Shown here in pieces: positions 8,545-16,546 of a stretch of 64,000 nucleotides of DNA. Position 1 is the first letter of the stretch, and each line of letters opens with the position of its first letter. A program made the translations under genes and the position numbers. The notes under the pieces are model-generated. The model searched no databases. It was not told the DNA's origin and saw only the letters and a list, made by a program, of their open reading frames with translations. Location: contig NZ_CP090977.1 in the NCBI RefSeq assembly GCF_021513255.1, positions 2,852,001-2,916,000 on the forward strand, given 5' to 3'. This DNA is from Planococcus sp. 107-1 (GTDB lineage Bacteria > Bacillota > Bacilli > Bacillales_A > Planococcaceae).

Positions 8545-9184
8545 TAACGAACAGATTTTAGAAGCTCTCTGGGAAACGGTTTATATGACCGGCGCTTCGT
8601 TCTTATTCTCAATCATTATCGGTTTCCCGCTTGGCATCTTGCTAGTCGTAACAAGAAAAGGCCATTTACTGGCAAATGAACCCATTTCGAAAGTATTGAA
8701 CGTCATCATTAATATTTTCCGTTCAGTCCCTTTCATCATTTTGATGGTGGCTATCATTCCGCTTACCCGGTTGATTGTCGGTACATCCATCGGCACTGCC
8801 GCTGCCATCGTCCCGCTTGTCTTCTATGCAGGACCATACATTGCACGACTTATTGAAAACTCATTGCTCGAAGTCGACAAAGGCGTCATCGAAGCCGCAC
8901 AGGCAATGGGTGCGACACCTGGCCAGATCATTTTCCGCTTCCTCATTCCGGAAGCTTTGAGTTCATTGGTACTGGCACTGACTATCGCCATTGTCGGATT
9001 GATCGGAGCATCCGCTATGGCTGGAGCCATCGGCGGCGGCGGACTTGGAGACTTGGCAATTACTTATGGTTATCAGCGCTTTGATACAGTCGTCATGCTG
9101 ATTACAGTCGCTATACTCGTTGTCCTTGTCCAAGGCGTTCAGTCTGCCGGCAACTTGCTATCTAAAAAAGTACGAAGAAGTTAA
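8534..9184 (+). CDS. metI: Methionine ABC transporter permease
   Basis: Inner membrane channel subunit with about five hydrophobic segments and the EAA loop (EAAQAMGATPGQIIFRFLIP), which docks on MetN. Length 216 is normal. It starts inside the end of metN (ATG 8534 preceded by GAGGAGGTAAAAAATT), a sign of translational coupling, and is followed 31 bp later by metQ. Confidence 0.94.
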   Translation: MLVDNEQILEALWETVYMTGASFLFSIIIGFPLGILLVVTRKGHLLANEPISKVLNVIINIFRSVPFIILMVAIIPLTRLIVGTSIGTAAAIVPLVFYAGPYIARLIENSLLEVDKGVIEAAQAMGATPGQIIFRFLIPEALSSLVLALTIAIVGLIGASAMAGAIGGGGLGDLAITYGYQRFDTVVMLITVAILVVLVQGVQSAGNLLSKKVRRS

Positions 9185-9215
9185 TTATAAAAACATTTAA
9201 TTGGAGGAATACATC

Positions 9216-10052
9216 ATGAAAAAAATTACATTGACGGTTTTATTCGCATTATTGGCTTTAGTCCTTGCGGCTTGCGGCGATGATGCTTCAGGAGAAGAAG
9301 GAAACAGAAAAGTGACGCTAGGCATTAGCGGATCCGATACATCCATTTGGGATTTTGTCGCGGAAAAAGCGGAAAAAGAAGGCATTGACCTTGAAATCAT
9401 TACGTTCTCTGATTACGTAGCGCCAAACCTGGCACTTGCTGAAGGCGAGCTTGACTTAAACGCATTCCAGACCATTTCTTATTTCGACGAGTTTGTCGCA
9501 GAACACAATATCGACATCGTGCCGATCGGTTCAACCGTAATCGCACCGATGGGCCTCTACTCCGACAAATACGAATCCATTGATGAACTTCCGGACGGAT
9601 CACAAATTGCAGTGCCGAACGAAGCGACAAATATGGGACGTGCACTGCTATTGCTCCAAGAAGCAGGTTTGATCAAATTATCCGACGATGCAGGATTGAC
9701 TGGGACAGCAGACGATATTATCGAAAACCCGAAAAACATTGAAATCATGCCGATGGTTTCAGGGCACACGCCGCGTGCAATGCCGGATGTTGCCGGTTCA
9801 ATCATCAATAACGGCGTCGCAGTTGATGCTGGCTTGAACCCGACAGAAGATCCAATCGCTGCAGAAAGCGATACAGCTACACCTTACATCAACCTGATTG
9901 CAGCAAGTGCTGAAAATGCCGAAGACGAAGACTTCTTGAAAATCGTCGAACTTTACCAACAAGACGACACAGCTGACTTCATCGTCGAACATACAAAGGG
10001 CGCATCAATCCCAACATTCATCCCAGTAGAAGAACTAGTGGATTATCAATAA
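9216..10052 (+). CDS. metQ: Methionine-binding lipoprotein
   Basis: NlpA-family substrate-binding lipoprotein of the methionine importer. A lipoprotein signal peptide (KKITLTVLFALLALVLAAC, lipobox LAAC) is followed by the mature domain with VAPNLALAEGELDLNAFQ and VPNEATNMGRALLLLQ. The frame opens at a TTG at 9201 but that lies within the ribosome-binding site; GGAGG precedes ATG 9216, giving 278 residues. The stop codon TAA (10050-10052) is shared with the first unit of the hairpin repeat array that follows. Confidence 0.94.
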   Translation: MKKITLTVLFALLALVLAACGDDASGEEGNRKVTLGISGSDTSIWDFVAEKAEKEGIDLEIITFSDYVAPNLALAEGELDLNAFQTISYFDEFVAEHNIDIVPIGSTVIAPMGLYSDKYESIDELPDGSQIAVPNEATNMGRALLLLQEAGLIKLSDDAGLTGTADDIIENPKNIEIMPMVSGHTPRAMPDVAGSIINNGVAVDAGLNPTEDPIAAESDTATPYINLIAASAENAEDEDFLKIVELYQQDDTADFIVEHTKGASIPTFIPVEELVDYQ

Positions 10053-10153
10053 GAAAAGCGAAAACGGCCGTTCAGCCTCGACAAGCTTAAGGCGTCTTGC
10101 CGCACAGGCAAGACGACTTAAGACCTCGAGAGGCTGGCCGTTGGAGTCTGGAC
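10048..10153 (+). repeat. Palindromic repeat, unit 1 of 3
   Basis: Begins AATAAGAAAAGCG and ends GGAGTCTGGAC. Outer arms AACGGCC...AGCCTCGA pair with TCGAGAGGCT-GGCCGTT; the inner hairpin is CTTAAGGCGTCTTGC against GCAAGACGACTTAAG with one mismatch. The first bases carry the metQ stop codon. Confidence 0.85.
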
Positions 10154-10270
10154 AATAAGAAAAGCGGAAAGAGCCGGTTAGCTTCGACAGGCTTAAGACA
10201 GAACGCGAGGAGGCTGTTGCCGCCGCAGCGGCTGCCTTAAGACCCGAGAAGCTGGCTCTTGCAGCTGGAC
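10154..10270 (+). repeat. Palindromic repeat, unit 2 of 3
   Basis: Same start (AATAAGAAAAGCGGA) and same end type (GCAGCTGGAC). Outer arms AGAGCC and AGCTTCGA pair with CGAGAAGCT and GGCTCT; the inner part holds GCTTAAGACAG against CTGCCTTAAGA with a GC-rich centre. 117 bp. Confidence 0.85.
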
Positions 10271-10395
10271 AATAAGAAAAGCGAAGGCAGCTCGTCAGCC
10301 GCGACAAGCGCTGGAAGGCTTAGCAGTAATGGCGGGTTTTGCCATTGCTGCTAAGGCTGAAGCGACCTCGAGCGGCTAGCTGCCGGAGTCTAGAC
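10271..10395 (+). repeat. Palindromic repeat, unit 3 of 3
   Basis: Starts AATAAGAAAAGCGAAGGC and ends GGAGTCTAGAC. Outer arms GGCAGCT and AGCCGC pair with GCGGCT and AGCTGCC. The inner stem GCTTAGCAGTAATGGC against GCCATTGCTGCTAAGGC is different in sequence from the other two units although the outer plan is kept. 125 bp. Confidence 0.85.
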
Positions 10396-10420
10396 AATAA
10401 GAAAAGCGGAAAGAGCCGAC
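10396..10420 (+). repeat. Truncated fourth copy of the palindromic repeat
   Basis: AATAAGAAAAGCGGAAAGAGCC repeats the left foot of unit 2 and then breaks off, 30 bp before the next gene. It shows that the array was built from head-to-tail units. Confidence 0.75.
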
Positions 10421-10449
10421 TATAAACCAAAAACTAAGGAGGAATTTCA

Positions 10450-11652
10450 ATGACAGCAATCAAAGAAGCAGCTCAAACCATTTCCCAATCAATCGAATCG
10501 GATCGCGGGGTTTACATCGAAACCAGCCAAGCAATCCATGCAAAACCGGAAATCGGCAATGAAGAATTCTTCGCAAGTGCCACATTGGTGCAACTGCTTG
10601 AAGGGGCCGGATTTACTGTTGAAACCGGCGTCGCTGGCCATGAAACGGCATTCTTTGCCAGCAAAGAAAGTGCATTGCCGGGACCAACTATCGCTTACCT
10701 GGCAGAATACGATGCACTTCCCGGAATCGGCCATGCCTGCGGACACAACATTATTGGGACAACAAGCGTCGCTGCTGCGATTGCTTTAGCTGAAACCCTC
10801 CCAACAACAGGCGGCCGCGTAGTGGTGCTTGGTACACCCGCAGAAGAAGGCGGCCCGAATGGCAGCGCTAAAGGCAGTTTTGTGAAGCATGGTTTCCTTG
10901 AAGGCATTGATGCAGCGCTGATGATCCATCCATCTGGAAAAACGGCCGTTACTGGCCCTTCCCTCGCGGTCGATCCATTGGAATTCCATTTTTACGGAAA
11001 ACCGGCGCATGCAGCCGGATCTCCTGAAGAAGGAATTAACGCACTTGACGCTGTGCTCCAGCTTTTCAACAGCATCAATGCACTTCGCCAGCAATTGCCG
11101 TCAGATGCCCGTGTCCATGGCATTATCACCCACGGCGGCGATGCGCCGAACATCATTCCGGAATATGCTGCGGCCCGTTTTTACATCCGCGGCGATTCAT
11201 GGAAAAAAACTTCAGCTACGGCAACAAAAATCCGGGCGATTGCAGAAGGTGCTGCACTAGCTACAGGCACAACCGTTAAAATTGTGCGCTTCCAAAACGA
11301 AGTTCAGGATCTTGTTTTGACCCCGGCTTTAGATAAAGTGGTCCAAAGCGAACTGGAAGCAGTGGGCGAAGACGTAGCCACTTCCCGAGCGAAGGGCCTT
11401 GGATCAACCGATGCCGGCAATATCAGCTATGCCGTGCCGACTGCCCATCCTTACATCAAAATTGGACCGGACGATTTAATCGGCCATACCGCAGAATTCC
11501 GTGAAGCAGCAAAATCTGAAGCAGGCAATGAAGCCCTGATCAAAGGTGCAAAAGCATTAGCGAATACTGGCTACCGTTTGTTGACCGAATCCACTTTACT
11601 GGATGAAGTTAAAGAAGCTCACGCAAAAGCGGTGCAAGACAAACAGCTATAA
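10450..11652 (+). CDS. M20 family amidohydrolase/peptidase
   Basis: Zinc-dependent M20 amidohydrolase, cytoplasmic, close to the AbgB/PM20D2-like branch. Metal ligand segments are GHACGHNIIG and GTPAEEGGPNGSAK; AEYDALPGIGHACGHN is typical of N-acyl amino acid or aminobenzoyl-glutamate hydrolases, and THGGDAPNIIPEYA lies in the dimerisation domain. ATG 10450 has AAGGAGG in front. It follows metNIQ but is separated by the repeat array, so co-transcription is uncertain. A substrate containing an N-acylated sulfur amino acid would fit the neighbourhood; this is inference. Confidence 0.82.
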   Translation: MTAIKEAAQTISQSIESDRGVYIETSQAIHAKPEIGNEEFFASATLVQLLEGAGFTVETGVAGHETAFFASKESALPGPTIAYLAEYDALPGIGHACGHNIIGTTSVAAAIALAETLPTTGGRVVVLGTPAEEGGPNGSAKGSFVKHGFLEGIDAALMIHPSGKTAVTGPSLAVDPLEFHFYGKPAHAAGSPEEGINALDAVLQLFNSINALRQQLPSDARVHGIITHGGDAPNIIPEYAAARFYIRGDSWKKTSATATKIRAIAEGAALATGTTVKIVRFQNEVQDLVLTPALDKVVQSELEAVGEDVATSRAKGLGSTDAGNISYAVPTAHPYIKIGPDDLIGHTAEFREAAKSEAGNEALIKGAKALANTGYRLLTESTLLDEVKEAHAKAVQDKQL

Positions 11653-11660
11653 CCCGAAAA

Positions 11661-11697
11661 AACCGGAAATTCCTTGAAAGGAAGTTCCGGTTTTTTA
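11661..11697 (+). terminator. Terminator after the M20 gene
   Basis: AACCGGAA-ATTCCTTGAAAGGAAG-TTCCGGTT followed by TTTTATTT. Confidence 0.88.
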
Positions 11698-11784
11698 TTT
11701 GTTTTCCTCCTTCTCTTCTCGTATTTCCAAAATTTATTATTTTCGTGCTAAAATAATAATAGAACACATTTTAGGAGGAATACG

Positions 11785-13002
11785 ATGTTTGAAACTTTAA
11801 TCGAACGCCTTGTGCGATATGCTAAGATCGATACCCAATCGGATCCTGAGAGTACAGCTACCCCTTCCACTCCGGGCCAATGGGATTTACTGAAAGAACT
11901 TGAAAAAGAAATGAAGGAAATCGGCCTCCAAGAAGTCGAAACAGATGAATATGGCTATTTATTCGGTACGCTTCCAGCGAATACGGATAGGGAGATTCCT
12001 GTATTCGGTTTTCTTGCACATGTCGACACAGCTCCTGATTTCACGGGCAAAAACGTGAACCCGCAGCGCATTGATAACTACGACGGAAAAGACATTCCAT
12101 TGAATGATTCTGTCATCATGTCCACTGCTGATTTTCCTGACCTGAAAAACTACGTTGGCCATACGTTGCTGACCACTGATGGAACAACGCTCCTCGGTGC
12201 TGACAATAAAGCCGGCGTAGCGGAAATCATGACGGCAATGGAATACTTAGTCCAGCATCCGGAAATTGAACATGGAAAGATCCGTGTGGCTTTCACTCCA
12301 GACGAGGAAATCGGCCGCGGACCGCATAAATTCGACGTGGAACGTTTTGGTGCTGACTATGCTTATACGATGGATGGCGGCCCTCTCGGTGAATTGCAAT
12401 ATGAAAGCTTTAACGCCGCTGCCGGCAAATTGACGGTCCAAGGAAAAAGCGTGCATCCCGGATCAGCTAAAGACAAAATGGTGAATGCACAAACGATCGC
12501 CATCCGTTTCCAAGAGCAAATGCCGAAAAATGAGGTGCCCGAAGCTACTGAAGGCTACGAAGGCTTTATCCACTTGAACAATTTCAACGGCAATGTTGAA
12601 AAAGCTGTTCTTTCCTATATCATTAGAGATTTCGATAGAGAAAAATTTGAAGCAAAAAAACGGTTGATGCAAGAAACAGCCGAAAAATTGCAGCAGGAAT
12701 ATGGTTCAGAGGCGGTCACATTGGAGCTCGAAGACCAATATTACAATATGCGCGAAAAAATCGAACCCGTAATGGAAATCGTCGATTTAGCTGAGAATGC
12801 TATGAAAATGGTTGGCATCGAACCGAATATTGTTCCTGTAAGAGGCGGTACTGACGGTTCCCAGCTTTCGTACATGGGCTTGCCAACACCCAATATCTTT
12901 ACAGGCGGAGAAAACTATCATGGCCAGTACGAATTCATTTCAGTTGATAATATGGAAAAAGCCACTCGCGTAATTCTTGAAATCGCGAGAATTACGAAAT
13001 AA
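11785..13002 (+). CDS. pepT: Peptidase T (tripeptide aminopeptidase)
   Basis: M20B zinc aminopeptidase that removes the N-terminal residue of tripeptides in the cytoplasm. Zinc ligands and catalytic residues are visible in [32 protein letters not shown] and YTMDGG; the C-terminal [18 protein letters not shown] and [11 protein letters not shown] are diagnostic of PepT. The length of 405 residues is typical. ATG 11785 follows TAGGAGG by 6 nt. It has its own upstream region and a terminator, so it is probably monocistronic. Confidence 0.95.
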   Translation: MFETLIERLVRYAKIDTQSDPESTATPSTPGQWDLLKELEKEMKEIGLQEVETDEYGYLFGTLPANTDREIPVFGFLAHVDTAPDFTGKNVNPQRIDNYDGKDIPLNDSVIMSTADFPDLKNYVGHTLLTTDGTTLLGADNKAGVAEIMTAMEYLVQHPEIEHGKIRVAFTPDEEIGRGPHKFDVERFGADYAYTMDGGPLGELQYESFNAAAGKLTVQGKSVHPGSAKDKMVNAQTIAIRFQEQMPKNEVPEATEGYEGFIHLNNFNGNVEKAVLSYIIRDFDREKFEAKKRLMQETAEKLQQEYGSEAVTLELEDQYYNMREKIEPVMEIVDLAENAMKMVGIEPNIVPVRGGTDGSQLSYMGLPTPNIFTGGENYHGQYEFISVDNMEKATRVILEIARITK

Positions 13003-13030
13003 AAATAAGCGCCCGCGGCGCTTATTTTTT
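13003..13030. terminator. Bidirectional terminator between pepT and the STAS gene
   Basis: 10-bp stem AATAAGCGCC/GGCGCTTATT with loop CGC (13004-13026), T-run on the plus strand and a T-rich tail on the minus strand. It serves both converging genes. Confidence 0.85.
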
Positions 13031-14050
13031 TTATAGAATCGCTCTTCCGTTTTGAGCAAGCGCATAATGGATGCCATGCTGCAAAGTCTGAAAGCAATTG
13101 AATTTAGACAAATCAATGCCTGATTCTGTTATGACCATGCTCATTTTCGGGGAAATCCCTACAAGAATGGTTTTGGTTCCTATCAAGCCTGCAGTCGATC
13201 CCAATTTTTCAATGAGGCTAGCGGCTTCCTGAGTAAAGCGGTCATTCAGGCCCGTTAAATCCAGCACTAAATAATTCGCTTTATGTGTCGGTAAATTCTG
13301 CAATGTTTTAACCAGCAACTCTTCTGCTCTTGCTTGGTCATACGTTCCGAGAAGCGGCACCACGACGATGTCTTCAAGAACCGGAATAATCGGAGAAGAA
13401 ATTTCCTTGATCAAACTGTTTAGTTCTGCCGTCTTTTCTTGGACCGATTTCTCCAGCTGATCGATTTGCTCAGCCTCTTTTAGTCGTGCAAAACGATGAA
13501 TATTCTCTTCGATGTTCTGCTCCGACGGGAAATACTCGATAATCGTTTCCTTATATCCTTCAATTTGATGATGTACAATGCGATACCAAATACTTGTATT
13601 GAAAAGATTGCTGAAAATCCCTGCGTAATGGGCAGCCAAGTAGCTTCCGCCTTCTTTTTTCCCTTGGGCTACATTGATTTTATGCTCCCAGCTATTTTTC
13701 AAATGCACACGCAAAGTTTGTTCGGCTTCGTCCATATCTTGTATTTTCGCAAGTCCCCATCCAGCAGATGCATATGTATTCGTAATCAGATTGGCTGCTT
13801 CAGAAACCGAAACATTCTCCATCTCTGAGAAATAATCTCCTACAAGCAAACCTTGTCGGAACCCCGTCGATTCCATTACGACGCTCGCAGCATCCTCTCC
13901 AGAAATCTCTTCTATCGAATCAAAAAAGATCTTCATGGCAGAAGCTGTCCAGAAAAGCACCGAATCCTGCCCTTCAAATATAAATCTTCCTTCTTCCAGA
14001 TCCCATTCAAAACTTAAGCCACCTACATTTATTGACGGTTTTGTTTCCAT
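13031..14050 (-). CDS. RsbR-like STAS-domain protein
   Basis: The C-terminal about 115 residues are a STAS domain of the RsbR co-antagonist type (SSPIIPVLEDIVVVPLLGTYD, LVLDLTGLNDRFT, ILVGISPKM), preceded by a charged, helix-forming linker (EKSVQEKTAELNSLIKEI). The N-terminal 200 residues are a possible sensor module I cannot name. RsbR proteins build stressosomes that feed the sigma-B cascade. The first phosphothreonine position (RFT) seems kept; where RsbRA has its second, this protein has Met-Val, by my recollection of RsbRA. GTG 14071 is in frame, but AGAGGGG lies 7 nt before ATG 14050. Conf. for stressosome role is moderate. Confidence 0.75.
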   Translation of the reverse strand: METKPSINVGGLSFEWDLEEGRFIFEGQDSVLFWTASAMKIFFDSIEEISGEDAASVVMESTGFRQGLLVGDYFSEMENVSVSEAANLITNTYASAGWGLAKIQDMDEAEQTLRVHLKNSWEHKINVAQGKKEGGSYLAAHYAGIFSNLFNTSIWYRIVHHQIEGYKETIIEYFPSEQNIEENIHRFARLKEAEQIDQLEKSVQEKTAELNSLIKEISSPIIPVLEDIVVVPLLGTYDQARAEELLVKTLQNLPTHKANYLVLDLTGLNDRFTQEAASLIEKLGSTAGLIGTKTILVGISPKMSMVITESGIDLSKFNCFQTLQHGIHYALAQNGRAIL

Positions 14051-14166
14051 GATACAACCCCTCTCGTTCACTCCCTCTATTTTACCATAATGTTTAACAG
14101 GCTATTAAAAATAGTCCGATTAGCCGCCTCTTTAGAGCATTTAGATACTATTGGCGATACAGGAAT

Positions 14167-14193
14167 GTTTTAAAAACCTTGATAAAAGGAATA
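14167..14193 (+). promoter_or_regulatory. Sigma-B-like promoter of the 76-residue acidic protein gene
   Basis: GTTTTA (14167-14172), 15-bp spacer, GGAATA (14188-14193), 34 bp before the start codon. The -10 element is one of the weaker matches to GGGTAT/GGGAAT. Confidence 0.5.
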
Positions 14194-14226
14194 AACCAAT
14201 AACAGACAAAGAAAGAGGTGCTTTCC

Positions 14227-14457
14227 ATGACAGACAAAAAACCTTTCAAAGAAGAAGAGCGCGAAACAAGAGACGGCGCTCCTATGGATAATCCTGAACA
14301 ATTCAAGACCGATAAAAAAACGATGCATGAAATGTTCAAAGAAGAACAAACGGTGGACTCTCTTCCTCTTGAGGATTTGAAACAGGAAAAAGAAGAAGAA
14401 GGCAAACCGCGTGCCACTAAAGAAGATTCTTCCAGCGAGGAAAAATACCCAGATTAA
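14227..14457 (+). CDS. Small acidic, hydrophilic protein of unknown function
   Basis: Seventy-six residues, very rich in Glu, Lys and Asp, with no hydrophobic core, cysteine or signal peptide; predicted to be disordered (KEEERETRDGAPMDNPE near the start, KEDSSSEEKYPD at the end). A GTG at 14218 is in frame, but AAAGAGG sits 8 nt before ATG 14227. A sigma-B-like promoter upstream and a terminator downstream make it a single-gene stress transcript. It resembles in composition the proteins at 25274 and 48875. I do not recognise a family. Confidence 0.7.
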   Translation: MTDKKPFKEEERETRDGAPMDNPEQFKTDKKTMHEMFKEEQTVDSLPLEDLKQEKEEEGKPRATKEDSSSEEKYPD

Positions 14458-14484
14458 TAATCAAAATACATCTACTTTTCTGAA

Positions 14485-14516
14485 GAACCGCAAGGCTGAT
14501 GCCTTGCGGTTCTTTT
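14485..14516 (+). terminator. Terminator after the small acidic protein gene
   Basis: GAACCGCAAGGC-TGAT-GCCTTGCGGTTC followed by TTTTATGTTATG. Confidence 0.88.
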
Positions 14517-14552
14517 ATGTTATGATTCTCTTTGGAACAGGAGTGGATACAT

Positions 14553-15457
14553 TTGAAAAACTGGATATACCCAGTAATGGTCGTTGTTGCGGCCAGCTGT
14601 TATGGAGTACTTTCTACTATTATTAAAGTCGCCATGAGCCATGGCTTTACAACAGCCGAAGCTGTTACGAGCCAATATTTTACCGGTTTTGTGCTAGCGG
14701 CTATTTTATTTGCCGTGACGCAAAGACGCCTCCGCGCTTACGCGGTTGGAAGATTCTCGTCTTATCCGGGTCGTTCACTGCAGCGACCGGAATGGTTTAC
14801 AGCCATTCGCTTAATTATTTGCCGGCATCGCTGGCAGTCGTGCTATTATTCCAATTCACTTGGATCGGCATGCTTATGGATTGTGTCGCAAACCGGAGAT
14901 GGTTGAAGCGCATCGAAGTGATTTCGCTTCTCATATTGTTTGGCGGAACGATTCTTGCTGCTGGGGTCATTGATGCTGATTTAAGCGGCATCCCTTGGCA
15001 AGGATGGGCATGGGGAATTGGAGCTGCATTCTGCTTCTCGGCTTTCATGTTTGTCAACGGCAAACAAATCGAAGGCATGGATACTACAACCCGCCTGTTT
15101 TACGTATCGCTGGCGGCGGCTCTTGTTATCGCAGTCTTCCAAACACCTGAAATTATGTGGAATGGCACGTTCTTCGGAGAAGGATTGTGGGTATACGGCC
15201 TCCTTCTTGGATTCTTCGGAATCATCATGCCCATTTACTTTTTCTCAATCGCCGTCCCTCATGTAGGGTCGGGGTTAGCTTCCATTTTAAGTGCAATGGA
15301 ACTGCCAGTCGCCGTTATTGCTTCGGTCATCATTTTAAGTGAATCTTTGACGGTGCTCCAGATTGTCGGCATATTTGTCGTCCTCGCTGGAATGGTGTTG
15401 CCAAGCATGTTCAACCGAACTCCAAAGCCTGTCGAACGTATAGAAGAACCTGCTTAA
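14553..15457 (+). pseudogene. EamA/DMT family permease, frameshifted
   Basis: Drug/metabolite-superfamily membrane transporter with about ten hydrophobic segments. The first part reads MKNWIYPVMVVVAASCYGVL from TTG 14553 (AGGAG upstream); the second part continues in another frame from about 14740 (WKILVLSGSFTAATGMVYSH and onward) to TAA 15457. A one-base loss near 14729-14731, where GCCTCC may have been GCCCTCC, would restore a product of about 300 residues, normal for the family. Both EamA repeats are otherwise intact, so recent mutation or sequence error is likelier than decay. The substrate is unknown. A terminator follows. Confidence 0.8.
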
Positions 15458-15476
15458 CAAAGCAGGTTTTTTTATT
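15448..15476 (+). terminator. Terminator after the EamA gene
   Basis: AACCTGCTT-AACA-AAGCAGGTT followed by TTTTTATTG; the left arm includes the stop codon. Confidence 0.82.
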
Positions 15477-15491
15477 GCTCAATTTCTTCAC

Positions 15492-15517
15492 GTTTATTTC
15501 CAGCCAAAACAGGAATA
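15492..15517 (+). promoter_or_regulatory. Sigma-B-like promoter of the stress flavoprotein gene
   Basis: GTTTAT (15492-15497), 14-bp spacer, GGAATA (15512-15517), 36 bp before the ATG. The downstream family is part of the sigma-B regulon in Bacillus (YdaG type), which supports the call. Confidence 0.55.
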
Positions 15518-15553
15518 CTAGAAGTAAGTTTGAAATTCAAAGGAGTGGAAAAT

Positions 15554-15977
15554 ATGGATCAGCAAGAACTGAAGCAGCAAGCTTTAAAGATTTTAGAAGA
15601 GAGTTATGTAGGGGTTTTAGCAACGGTGAAGGACAATAAACCGCATTCCCGCTTATATGACATTCTTTAACGATGAATTTACTTTGTATACAGCTACAAG
15701 CGATCAGACTCAAAAAGTGGACGAGCTTGAGAAAAACCCTCATGCCCATATTTTACTAGGTTATGAAGGAGAAGGCGTCGGTGATGCGTTTCTTGAGATT
15801 GAAGGTACGATGGGCATCCACGACGATAAGAGCATCATCGACAAAGTCTGGAACGAACATTTAAGAGGCTGGTTCAGTGGTCCAGACGATCCGCATCTCG
15901 TTATTTTGGCGATTAAGCCTTCCCAGGTTCGCATCATTAACAAAAAAGGCGAAGAGCCGCAGACATTGGAATTGTAA
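15554..15977 (+). pseudogene. General stress protein 26-like pyridoxamine-phosphate-oxidase-fold protein, frameshifted
   Basis: Split-barrel flavin/PNPOx-like protein of the YdaG/GSP26 family. From ATG 15554 (AGGAG upstream) it reads MDQQELKQQALKILEESYVG up to VKDNKPHSRLYDIL then stop. The rest of the family sequence (MTFFNDEFTLYTATSDQTQK onward) is one frame away. Removing one T from CGCTTATATG at about 15653 gives PHSRYMTFF, the expected motif, and a 140-residue protein. The remaining sequence is undamaged. The function of this group is poorly known; it responds to general stress and binds flavin in characterised members. Confidence 0.82.
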
Positions 15978-15981
15978 ACAA

Positions 15982-16011
15982 AAAAACGGCTCGATTTTTC
16001 GGGCCGTTTTT
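15982..16011. terminator. Bidirectional terminator between the GSP26-like gene and nsrR
   Basis: AAAACGGCTCGA-TTT-TCGGGCCGTTTT with T-runs on both strands. Confidence 0.82.
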
Positions 16012-16446
16012 CTATGTATGGAGGATTTCCCGAAGGCCTTCTCGGTTGAAGAGCAGATCTTCAAGTGTGTATTCATCCAAAATCGACAAATAAGCATGAA
16101 GCGCTTTTCCTAGAACGCCGCGCAATCCACAAACAGGCGTTATCGGGCAACGATTATGTTCCCGGTCAAAACATTCGACCAGATGGAAATCGTCTTCCAT
16201 TCGGCGCACAACTGTTCCAACATTGATATTCTGCGGAAGATCGGCTAAACGGATGCCTCCTCCTCGGCCGCGGACCGTTTGGATAAAACCCGCTTTTCCG
16301 AGTTCAAATGTCACTTTCATTAAATGATTCTTAGATATATGATAAGCATCCGAAATTTCCTGGATTGTCGTCAATTTGCCTTCCGGTTTGGAACCCAAAT
16401 AAATCAGCACGCGCAATGAATAGTCGGTATACATGGTTAATTTCAT
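16012..16446 (-). CDS. nsrR: NsrR, nitric-oxide-sensing Rrf2-family repressor
   Basis: Rrf2-type winged-helix regulator of 144 residues that holds an [4Fe-4S] cluster and loses DNA binding with nitric oxide. It begins MKLTMYTDYSLRVLIYLG, the usual NsrR start; the helix-turn-helix includes IQEISDAYHISKNHLMKV; RGRGGGIRL is the wing; three cysteines lie in ECFDREHNRCPITPVCGLRG, as expected. A longer frame upstream overlaps the divergent flavohemoglobin gene and is not credible. Located head-to-head with hmp1 (100 bp apart), which fits its known target. Confidence 0.92.
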   Translation of the reverse strand: MKLTMYTDYSLRVLIYLGSKPEGKLTTIQEISDAYHISKNHLMKVTFELGKAGFIQTVRGRGGGIRLADLPQNINVGTVVRRMEDDFHLVECFDREHNRCPITPVCGLRGVLGKALHAYLSILDEYTLEDLLFNREGLREILHT

Positions 16447-16546
16447 CAATCTCACCTTCCCTGCTTCCTCATTATAGCGATTAAGGGAAGCTCGATAAAG
16501 CAATTGAGATTGCGAAGAACTCATAAAGGAAAAGGAGATGATTTTC

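Noticed and set aside
10048..10420. CRISPR array
   Set aside because: Repeats are long palindromic units with no constant short repeat and spacer pattern, and no cas gene is present.
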